Source of the DNA: Nakazawaea peltata
Lineage: Eukaryota > Ascomycota > Pichiomycetes > Alaninales > Pachysolenaceae
Assembly (NCBI GenBank): GCA_001599355.1
Contig: BCGQ01000002.1
Coordinates: forward strand, 385,554 to 449,553
Direction: 5' to 3'
DNA: 64,000 nt
Shown here: in pieces, positions 31,424-39,647 of the stretch
Layout of the letters: every line of letters begins with the position of its first letter
Numbering within the stretch: position 1 is the stretch's first letter
Program-made: the position numbers and the translations under genes
Notes under the pieces: generated by a model
The model's input: only the letters and a program-made list of their open reading frames with translations
What the model was told of the DNA's origin: nothing
Database searches by the model: none

Positions 31424-32143
31424 ATGGTTGAAACAGATTTAAAGTTCTGCACAGTATGTGCTATGAACCAAAATAGGTACGTTTGATACGATTCAACTCC
31501 GGTCAGTCACTTACTAACACCAATCAGATCCATGCAAGCTCATAAAGTATTACAAGACGCTGGCTATAATGTTCATTCATTTGGAACAGGTTCCCTGATC
31601 AAATTACCTGGGCCTGCTCTTGATAAACCAAATATTTACGAATTCGGAACTCCTTATGAACAAATTTACGAAGAATTGATCAAGCAAGATCCCAAATTAT
31701 ACCAACTGAATGGAGTCCTTCTGATGTTGGAAAGAAATAAATCTATAAAGAAGGCTGCTGAAAGATGGCCATATATCAATGTTGCTGGGAATGAAGAATT
31801 CAACGAGAAACAGTTCGGTTTTGATATCGTATTTACATGTGAAGAAAGATGTTATGATGCAGTGATAGAAGATTTGATTAATAGAAACTACAACCAACCA
31901 GATTCGACTCAAAGAATTGTTCATGTGATAAATTTGGATATTAAAGATGACCATGAAAATGCTAAAGTCGGAGGAGCGGGGATTTTAAAACTTGCTAATA
32001 GTATTAGTGAGAGATATAATACATCTAAGGACAAAACAGATCAATTTTCCGAGCCATTTGAAGATACAATGTTAGACTTAATGAGTGAATGGCAGAAGGA
32101 ACATCCAAGGTTACCATTATTGTATAGCGTTTGCTACTATTAA
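31424..32143 (+). CDS. SSU72: RNA polymerase II CTD phosphatase Ssu72, two exons
   Basis: Exons 31424-31476 and 31528-32143 give 222 residues; the 51-nt intron (GTACGT, TACTAAC 31512-31518, CAG) splits the Arg codon of the active-site loop VCAMNQNRS (CX5R). Further conserved blocks are GYNVHSFGTGS, FGTPYEQIYEEL, FTCEERCYDAV and HVINLDIKDDHENA. Ssu72 removes Ser5/Ser7 phosphates from the Pol II CTD and is part of the cleavage and polyadenylation factor. The CTG at 31595-31597 falls in GTGS-x-IKLPG, where S. cerevisiae has GTGSAVRLPG. In S. cerevisiae SSU72 (YNL222W) adjoins POP1; here GUD1 lies between. Confidence 0.97.
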
Positions 32144-32506
32144 GTTCAGAGATGTCTTGGCACTTTGATATCATTGACTATTTGTACAGAATTTAAGTAA
32201 ATACATGATGATGTAAGTAATCAGACATAGAGTTACTATGGTTACGGATGAGCTATTCGTGAAAAGACACTGATCGGAAATAAGATGCTCAAATTATCTA
32301 TTCAGCCAGCTGATAACAACCGGAGATAATATCCTTAGATTAGCTATTCGTTAAAGATTATCTATGATATAAAGAGGGGTTGATATCCCCTGTTTCCAAT
32401 TTACTCCCATCTACAATTAGTACCCAAAATAATATATTAGCCCAATAAATAGTAAATAGTTGAAATAAAACTAGTAGCCCAAAAAGCTATGATCTGATAT
32501 AGCTTC
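32144..32506. other. SSU72-GUD1 convergent intergenic region
   Basis: 363 bases between two stop codons, unusually long for convergent genes. It includes ATGATGA (32205-32211) and CTGA (32270-32273) in a C/D-box-like spacing, treated only as a weak snoRNA candidate in the findings. Confidence 0.35.
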
Positions 32507-33952
32507 TTATTTAGAAGAAACACATCTTCCGTTAACATAAACGTTACGTACATTTCTATCATCTCCGTTGAATACCCATTTGTCAACGAGATCTTGGAAT
32601 TTACGCTTGGATTCAACAAGGTCTTTTGTTCCCCATTTCGGAGTTTGATGCTCGAAACAGTCGATAGGAGAGTTATCAGCCTTGAGGTCGATCATTTGAG
32701 CATCCCATTTCTTTCCAATTGCAAATGAACCCACCTTATCCTCAATCTTACATACTTTAGCACCTCCCATTGTACCGAAATACAAACACTCATTGACAGT
32801 CAACTTCTCCTTCTCTACCCCACTGTCCATTACAAGATGTCTAGATACCAATAAAGCATGCTTAGCCACAGTTAAGATGGAAGGAGCAAATCCACCTGAA
32901 CAATCAGTACCCAAACTGACATTGATACCAGCTTGTAATAACCATCTGATTCTAGCCTCTCCAGAAGTAATAGATGAATTAGATGTAGGACAATGAGAGA
33001 TACCACATCCAATATCGGCTACAATATCTCTTTCTTCGTCTGTGAAATGAATACCATGAGCCAAAATGGTCTTATCAGATAATAAATTGTGTTTCAAGTA
33101 GACATCTGTGTATGAAGAACATTCAGGGAATTGTTCTAAAGTCCAAGCAACCTCAACTTTAGTCTCGTTAATATGAGTTTGACAGTGGTAATCTTTAGAA
33201 GCTCTGAATTCACCCAACATAGCCAAGGTCTTGGAAGTACAAGATCCAGCAAATCTTGGTGTTATAATTGGAGCGATTAATTCATTAGTTGGATCTCTGT
33301 TCTCAATATGTTTAATAACTTCCAAATTGGATTGTTTACATTCGTCAAATGTCTCGATATAATGATCTGGAGAGTTCTTATCCATACAAACTTTACCGAT
33401 GAAGGCTCTTTGACCTGTTTTCAACAGGATATCAGCAAGTAAATTGGTGGCTGGTGCATGGATAGTAGCAAAATATGAGGCACAAGTAGTACCGTTGGAT
33501 AAGGTTCTGTTAACACAAGTTTGATAATGTTCTTTAGCAACTTCGAGTTCCTTGAATGACGATTCTAATGGGAAAGTGTAAAAATCTAACCATTCCAAAA
33601 GAGTGGTGTTTCCAAATATACCCAAATTCGAAAATTGAGGAGCATGAATATGGGTGTCGATGAACCCTGGGAAGAAGAAGGAGTTCTCATTGGAAGAGTC
33701 TAATTTGACGATGTTAACTTGGTCAGCTGGGATTGAAGCATCGTATTCAGACAAGGCGGCCAAAGGCTCATCGATCAGATTCTCTTTGATAAATACAATT
33801 GTACCCTCTTTATTGACACCAGTGACAGCGTTAGGGATAACTTCAAGTTCCCCAAGGACAGGAGTATGTGCTAATGTACCGCAGTACAAAGTGAATTGAA
33901 TGTTTTCCAAAGCTTTTGGTTGGATGGACTCAGCAAAGAAATCTTTAGTCAT
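32507..33952 (-). CDS. GUD1: Guanine deaminase
   Basis: A 481-residue amidohydrolase. Zinc-binding HxH occurs in PGFIDTHIHAPQFSN (about residue 95), followed by the family motif GNTTLLEWLDFYTFP, the substrate region HINETKVEV, ILAHGIHFTDEE, SHCPTSNSSI and the metal Asp in SLGTDCSGG. It converts guanine to xanthine and ammonia in the cytosol. S. cerevisiae Gud1 (489 residues) is similar in length. A TATATAAAAG box lies upstream (34008-34017). In a species that can oxidise xanthine this step would feed purine catabolism; the NAT permease in this window is a possible partner. Confidence 0.95.
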   Translation of the reverse strand: MTKDFFAESIQPKALENIQFTLYCGTLAHTPVLGELEVIPNAVTGVNKEGTIVFIKENLIDEPLAALSEYDASIPADQVNIVKLDSSNENSFFFPGFIDTHIHAPQFSNLGIFGNTTLLEWLDFYTFPLESSFKELEVAKEHYQTCVNRTLSNGTTCASYFATIHAPATNLLADILLKTGQRAFIGKVCMDKNSPDHYIETFDECKQSNLEVIKHIENRDPTNELIAPIITPRFAGSCTSKTLAMLGEFRASKDYHCQTHINETKVEVAWTLEQFPECSSYTDVYLKHNLLSDKTILAHGIHFTDEERDIVADIGCGISHCPTSNSSITSGEARIRWLLQAGINVSLGTDCSGGFAPSILTVAKHALLVSRHLVMDSGVEKEKLTVNECLYFGTMGGAKVCKIEDKVGSFAIGKKWDAQMIDLKADNSPIDCFEHQTPKWGTKDLVESKRKFQDLVDKWVFNGDDRNVRNVYVNGRCVSSK

Positions 33953-35297
33953 GTTGTGTCAGTTGTTGTCTGGTCTATTCAATGATCTGTTGTCTGGCCA
34001 TCACCCTCTTTTATATAGAGCTCTTCTCTGCGTGCGCTAAACTCGGTCAAAGAAAATCTTATTTTATTACTAGTGTTATTATTTTTGACTCTTCACTCAC
34101 AGATAGACGGTACCGCGGAGATGCGCAGGGTCGTGGCCATATTAAATTAGGGGCTGTACATACTTAAATAATACTTTTTCCGCGGATCATATCTGAAGTT
34201 ATGGGGAATTATTTTCGCTGTACGTCATCGAGATGAGGAGAAGAAGCTGATCCGAGGCTTCTAAGCAATGTTTTGCCGGAGATTGTTAAGGGGCAGAAAA
34301 GCAAGGTGAAATGTTACCGGAAGCAGGGCTGAACGGAGTAGCGGTTGGATATGCACAAAAAAGGAAATCTTAGCGAATGCGGGGAGAACCCTGATCTATT
34401 TAGCAACTTGGTTGTCGAATGCCTCGTGCCAACTAGTAATAACACAGACTAATAAACAAGTAGTAAACGGACTCAGAATAGCAAATTACAACAACTGTGG
34501 CACTCAATTCCTTCTAGCAAAAAACTCCACTCTTGTTGTTATTGCGCAAGCAGTACCGTAACAGGAATGCCAAGCGACATTTTTAGTAGCGAAAATCCTG
34601 AACGGAATTGAGCAAAGAATAGAAAAATTGCGCCGGGAAAAAGAAGACGAAAAGGAAAAACACTTTTTTGGTGTCATGATGTTATAAGATAGATTTTAAA
34701 TAAATCAATAAGAAAGAGCTCCAGACAAGCGATTGATCAGGTTGAGCTATGACTCAAATAACTTCATCTGTAGAATTGACTGTCAATTCTTTCAACCTAA
34801 TATCTACATACTACTCTACAAACTCACAAATACCTAACAACCCCTTGGTGTATCATAAAAAATACACCCTCAATGAATTCTCAATGAATAGGGATTACAA
34901 TCTAACTGATTGTAATTAAACGGAAATCAAAAATTATGAGACCCGCACCAATCACCAAGTGAAAGGCCGGCAACCCCAGAATCAACGGGAAAAGTGCAAT
35001 GTCAAATCCTGGAACTGACCACAAGGACTTCTTGATCTCCTGTGGCTTCTCAAGGTAAGTATGAAGAAAAAAAAAGGGAAAAAATTAAAATTTTATGGGC
35101 GTCGCGCTCTTTTATATGTTTTTCTTAGGTTTGGAGCCGGGTAACTAAAAAGAGGGATACATTTTACAGAGAGGGGTGAGTTAAAGAGAATGATAAAAAT
35201 ACAGATTGGGTTTTGGTCGCACAGAAAATATGAGAGCTAGCTACAGTATTTTATGACATCTGGACTCTATTACATTATATTACTATGGTATCTATAC
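33953..35297. other. GUD1-POP1 intergenic region (1.35 kb)
   Basis: GUD1 starts on the left and POP1 ends on the right, both on the minus strand. The left part carries the GUD1 TATA box (TATATAAAAG on the minus strand, 34008-34017). A GC-richer island at about 34905-35060 has an open, membrane-protein-like minus-strand frame without an ATG (see separate entry), with a TATA-like ATATAAAAG on the minus strand near 35110-35120. The rest shows nothing I recognise. Confidence 0.45.
34902..35084 (-). other. Orphan membrane-like open frame without ATG
   Basis: On the minus strand an open frame of about 60 codons ends with TAG at 34902-34904. About 49 of its codons read like a real protein: EKPQEIKKSLWSVPGFDIA followed by a hydrophobic hairpin-like stretch (FPLI, GLPAFHLVIGAGLIIFDF). 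It lacks an ATG. A pyrimidine-rich tract and CTTCATACTTACCTTGAG, resembling an intron 3' end with a one-off branch site, precede it, so it may be the last exon of a small spliced gene; I could not find a convincing first exon. The plus strand has GGTAAGTATG at the same place, so strand is not certain. Confidence 0.3.
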
Positions 35298-37796
35298 TTA
35301 GATATCTGATATAATACTCATCTCAGCAAGACGCAGCTTGGTATCACCCGGGTTTCTAAATACAACATATTTATGACCTTTGAAGCTCAGATCAATAAAG
35401 CCAACACCAGTGCCTTTTCCTTCTGACAAATTGAAGCTACCAGAAGTGACAAACCCGATCAAATAATTAGCATGAGGACATACTAATTCGTTCTCGGTGT
35501 CAGAATGGCTGACTTTATTATTCATTGTCAATTGTTTGTCTTTAGAAAGCCATTTGGACAATTCTTCATCTGGGATGCTATATATTCTTGCAGTACCTTT
35601 AGGATGACCTCTAGTTATCAGTCTAATGCTAATTGGAGTCACAGGTAATGTGGAATTGTTCGATTGAGATTCAAGAGAAATTGGAATACTCAAAATGTCA
35701 CCAGTTTGAGAAATTCTCGCCAATTTTGCAATCTGGTAATCTTTAATCAACTGATAAACATCATTCAAAGTTAAAATTTGTCTATTCAGAGACAGATCCC
35801 AATTAGAAACAATAAATTTAGAAGGAGCAACATTTGGTACAGATTCCAATTGTTTGATTCCATATCTCAATAAGGCAAGGAATTCCCAATCACAGCAAAA
35901 CGGTGATCCTACTTCCCCTCTACCGTAGAACACATCTTTATTACTCAAGTCCAATTTTTCATAGTTCAATCTTTTCCCTGGATGAATAGACTTCCATTTC
36001 TTAAGCTGCTCATTTGAATTCAACATATTATCAATATACCCGGTCTTGAGGAAATGATAGTCTCGAGGATACAGTAACTTACCTTTCTCGAAACTAAGCT
36101 GTTCATATTGTCTTGTTCCCAGTAACTGTAAATGAGAGACCTTTGAGAATTGTAACCAGAAGGGAAGGATCCAATACCATGGACAAAGTAACGAGTAACG
36201 ATTACCTGATCTTTTATAAATTACTACGGGAATTACTGGGTCCTCAGGAAGCTTAGGTAATTTGTTAGTTCCCAGAGGCAGTTGCGATCTTCTAATACTC
36301 AATTGTTTAATACTTGGCTGATTTTCGTACGATTTAAGACGTCCTTCGAATGACATGAGATCTTGAAGACTGTCTTTATTGATCATTTTACCCTGACTGA
36401 ATTCAATTATGATATCAAGAGGATCAGTATTCTTCATATTACTCTTGATAGGTCTAGTGACAAGTCTTGGATCTTCAGAGTATAAAGATGCAATCACACC
36501 ATCACTTATACTATCCAAATCCAGGATAGTGGATAACTTCATGAAAGAGCTTGATTTAGAATCCAGGACTGGACATATTACGCTAGTTAATGCTGATAAT
36601 GCAAGTGGCCCAGAAATGTCTATAGACCCAATACTATAACGACAATCGTATAATTTGATATCAATTTTACAGTGCTCTTGAAGATATGTGAACAAATCTT
36701 CGTAAAAGGAAGGATGACAACGAATCATTACTGATGAGTCCGATAATAATATCTCGGCTTTGCCCAAAATATTTTTATCAAGACTAATAAAACCCTCCCA
36801 AATTTTATTCTTTCTCTGTTTGAATTTTGAGTCTGTGATCTTCAGTAAAACCTCTCTTAATGAGCTACTCTCTCCGTTTAGTATGCATGTACATATATAT
36901 GAAGTATCGGTCATTAATCCTCCATCATTTTGGGATTTTCTGTGAGTAGATCTATAACATTTTTGAGTAGGTTTAATTGCTATTTGAAAGCCCCATCTTT
37001 TCATTAGATGAGCTCTTTTGGTATGCCATATATGAGTTGGCAACCAAACAAATTTACTTTGACGTTTAAGATATTTACCAGTTACACGAGGTCTCGACAG
37101 TAAGGATTGTAATCCCACATTGTCATAAGAACCAGAAGAATTATTTAACTGGAATTTTGATGTCAAAAGATCTCGTTCTTCTTGAGAAACACACAGGGCC
37201 AATGACAGTTCAAATCTGGATGTTTCCAGTTCTTTGATCTTCTTAGAGATTCTCTTTAACTTTGCCTTTGTATTTTTAGTCGCTTCGAGATACGTTTCTT
37301 GGGAAATACCCACCTGATTTCGCCTCAATCTGGATGAAATATGTAATAATTTTTTGTTCAATTTAAGCTTGAATAAATCACGTCCTCTGACCAGTGAATT
37401 GGTCTTTTTTGGAGCAGAAGAGGAGGCATTTGAATCTGCATTGACTTGAATCTCGTGAATCGCACGTTTACGAAGTCTTTTCGGTACTCTTCTAACATTA
37501 TGTGACGCAGTTCTTCTTCTCAATGTTCTTGGTAAACTTTGGAAACTTCTGCTCAGCAGGGAGTACTGAGAACGGAGTTGAGCCTTTTCCAATTGTTGAA
37601 TTTCAAACTCACGGGCTTTCAAAAAGCTATGAACATCTAATACCCCTTCCTTAAAAGCAGGGTCATTATTTGAAGTTCGAATTTGACGCGAGTTAAAGAG
37701 TTTATTCCTTCTTTGGATCTTATTTGAGGGCAGATCTGCCATTTTGGAGTGGTTCAGCTTAGTTGAAGGGTCCACCTGTGTACCGCTCTTGGACAT
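35298..37796 (-). CDS. POP1: RNase P/MRP protein subunit Pop1
   Basis: An 832-residue basic protein with an N-terminal Arg/Lys-rich region and the Pop1 signature WLPTHIWHTKRAHLMKRWGF at about 255-275 followed by the Tyr/Arg-rich KCYRSTHR, plus a C-terminal block GKGTGVGFIDLSF and VVFRNPGDTKLRLAEM. Pop1 is the largest protein of RNase P (tRNA 5' processing) and RNase MRP (pre-rRNA cleavage). A perfect RRPE (TGAAAAATTTT) lies about 100 bases upstream. S. cerevisiae Pop1 is 875 residues and is encoded beside SSU72 (YNL221C/YNL222W). Confidence 0.93.
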   Translation of the reverse strand: MSKSGTQVDPSTKLNHSKMADLPSNKIQRRNKLFNSRQIRTSNNDPAFKEGVLDVHSFLKAREFEIQQLEKAQLRSQYSLLSRSFQSLPRTLRRRTASHNVRRVPKRLRKRAIHEIQVNADSNASSSAPKKTNSLVRGRDLFKLKLNKKLLHISSRLRRNQVGISQETYLEATKNTKAKLKRISKKIKELETSRFELSLALCVSQEERDLLTSKFQLNNSSGSYDNVGLQSLLSRPRVTGKYLKRQSKFVWLPTHIWHTKRAHLMKRWGFQIAIKPTQKCYRSTHRKSQNDGGLMTDTSYICTCILNGESSSLREVLLKITDSKFKQRKNKIWEGFISLDKNILGKAEILLSDSSVMIRCHPSFYEDLFTYLQEHCKIDIKLYDCRYSIGSIDISGPLALSALTSVICPVLDSKSSSFMKLSTILDLDSISDGVIASLYSEDPRLVTRPIKSNMKNTDPLDIIIEFSQGKMINKDSLQDLMSFEGRLKSYENQPSIKQLSIRRSQLPLGTNKLPKLPEDPVIPVVIYKRSGNRYSLLCPWYWILPFWLQFSKVSHLQLLGTRQYEQLSFEKGKLLYPRDYHFLKTGYIDNMLNSNEQLKKWKSIHPGKRLNYEKLDLSNKDVFYGRGEVGSPFCCDWEFLALLRYGIKQLESVPNVAPSKFIVSNWDLSLNRQILTLNDVYQLIKDYQIAKLARISQTGDILSIPISLESQSNNSTLPVTPISIRLITRGHPKGTARIYSIPDEELSKWLSKDKQLTMNNKVSHSDTENELVCPHANYLIGFVTSGSFNLSEGKGTGVGFIDLSFKGHKYVVFRNPGDTKLRLAEMSIISDI

Positions 37797-38421
37797 AATA
37801 CACTACTGACCGCTAATCAACTGTTTATACAAGTCAAATATCCCCCACCAAGACACCACTGATCAATAAATCCTATTTAAGATCTCTTTAAGCTGAAAAA
37901 TTTTGTTAGCAGAATTTTCCATAGTTAAGCTTTACATAGTTAAGCGAGGGATATAATAATTTGTAGTTTGCTCAGGATGGGATGAAAGTATTTGCCCTAT
38001 TGTCGAATTTGCCTTTTTCCCCTGACTTTTTTTTCATGGTAATTAATACCGGATTAGGAAATAGGGCAGGGATGGTGGGGGTTAGAGGGACATGGTAGGG
38101 TTAGAGGGGAGATGTTGGGGAAGACAGGATAGGAAGTGAGCACTACAGGAGACAAGACAAGACAGAAGCTCTAGAAATAAAACCTCGAGATATAAGCTGA
38201 AGAGAGAGAAACATTCTGCGAGAAACTGCTGTGTACTATATATGCTATCAGCTGATACCTTTCCTACTATTACTACCCTACATAATACTTAACATCTAAT
38301 AATTGATTAATAGTCTAGCTTAATCTAAAATATGCCAAACTTCAGAGAAGTATCTCCTTTTGATTCTGAAATGAACGACAACGAGGGTATAAGAAATTTA
38401 ATTAATGTAAGTTTTAGGTTT
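37797..38421. other. POP1 upstream region
   Basis: 625 bases. TGAAAAATTTT (RRPE) lies at 37894-37904. A 33-codon frame at 38332-38433 with an ATG and an internal GTAAGT runs into the 3' end of the CFEM gene on the other strand; I do not call it a gene. Confidence 0.5.
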
Positions 38422-39264
38422 CTAGATCAATAAAGCAACGGCAGCTCCAACAGCACCTGCAAAGGCAGCAGGGTACAAAGCAGCAGCAGCACCGGAAGAA
38501 GTGGCAGTTGATACTGGGTCAGATGATGAAGTAGCAGCATCGGATGATGATGAAGATGAAGATGTGGCCTTAGAAGAGGATGAAGATGATGAACTTGTAG
38601 TGGAAGATTCAAGGGTGGAGGATGGGATAAGAGATGATGATGAGTGATGAGCAGATGATGAAACAAAAGTGGCATCGATGGAAGAGAAAGCAGAAGAAGA
38701 GATCTCAGATGAAGATGGGACAGCAGAAGAGGATTCTTCAGTAGAAGAAGACTCAACGGTGGAAGATTCTTCGGTAGATGATTCGACTGAGCTGGAGCTG
38801 GAGCTGGAACTGGAGCTGGAACTTGTCGAGCTGGAACTTGTCGAGCTAGAGCTAGAACTGGAACTAGACTTAGTGCTAGAGCTTGAAGTTGAACTAGAAG
38901 ACGAACTAGATGAACTAGAACTAGAACTAGAACTAGATTTAGAACTAGAACTAGAACTAGACTTAGAACTAGAACTAGAAGTAACAGCAGCTTCCTTGAC
39001 ACTACCACCACAAACAGTATTCTTGAAATAAGTATAAGCATCATCAGAAACACCAGATGGACAAATATCCTCCAAACAACTCTTCACAGAACTGGCCTCA
39101 TCATTACAGAAACAATCAATTTGATTAAGAGTATTGCAACTGCTCGAAGAGCTCTTAGCCACTTGAGAGGCACATGCAAGCAAACAGGCTGGAGGGGCTG
39201 AGGCTTGGACACCACTGGCCACTAAAGCACTAACAACAATAGCTAAGGTTGTATGATGGAACAT
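38422..39264 (-). CDS. CFEM-domain GPI-anchored cell-wall protein
   Basis: A 280-residue secreted protein. A signal peptide (about 1-20, MFHHTTLAIVVSALVASG) is followed by a CFEM domain (about 21-90) with the expected eight cysteines (CLLAC, CNT, CFC, CLEDIC, C), then a Ser-rich stalk of about 150 residues and a C-terminal GPI signal (YPAAFAGAVGAAVALLI). Fungal CFEM proteins bind heme or stabilise the wall (Rbt5/Pga7 and Ccw14 types). The Asp two residues after the fifth cysteine that marks heme binders is not obvious, so a wall role is equally possible. The ATG at 39264 is the first in frame. Antisense frames of Glu/Leu repeats over the stalk are shadows. Confidence 0.88.
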   Translation of the reverse strand: MFHHTTLAIVVSALVASGVQASAPPACLLACASQVAKSSSSSCNTLNQIDCFCNDEASSVKSCLEDICPSGVSDDAYTYFKNTVCGGSVKEAAVTSSSSSKSSSSSSSKSSSSSSSSSSSSSSSSTSSSSTKSSSSSSSSSTSSSSTSSSSSSSSSSSSVESSTEESSTVESSSTEESSSAVPSSSEISSSAFSSIDATFVSSSAHHSSSSLIPSSTLESSTTSSSSSSSSKATSSSSSSSDAATSSSDPVSTATSSGAAAALYPAAFAGAVGAAVALLI

Positions 39265-39647
39265 TTTCGCAATATGATATCTCCTATTCAATTATGATCC
39301 CTGGACCTGTTCTCTATATATATTTAGATCAAGGAAGGCAGCAAAAATTTTAGCTTTACAGTTTGAAGTTGTGCCCTTTTTTTTTTCGTCGCTTTGTTTA
39401 CTTTTCGAGGCCAAATCCAGATTTGTTTACAATTTGCCTCTCTAAAATTAGAAGTGCACCGCAATAGGAGAAATCTAGATTTGGGCAGCCCGAACGGGGC
39501 GAAAAAAAAGATTATGACTACTCTATTGGGTATATTCTCAATTAGGTTAATTTGATTCCCAATCGGGAAATTCCACACTTTCACCTATCTACTCATGAAG
39601 GCAAAAAGAGTCGAGGTATCCATAGGTTGGTAGGACAAGGTGAGTAG
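39265..39647. other. Divergent promoter between the CFEM gene and STE23
   Basis: 383 bases with TATATATATTTAG near 39315 (CFEM side) and TATTCTCAATTAGG and ATTCCCAATCGGG-type repeats of an ATTAGGAAAT-like motif near 39535-39570. No gene is seen. Confidence 0.4.

Noticed and set aside
38332-38433. 33-codon frame with GTAAGT
   Set aside because: Too short, runs into the CFEM 3' end, and no acceptor or second exon is seen.
38427-39053. Leu/Val- and Glu/Leu-repeat frames over the CFEM gene
   Set aside because: They are shadows of the Ser-codon repeats of the GPI protein stalk in other frames and have no starts or domains of their own.
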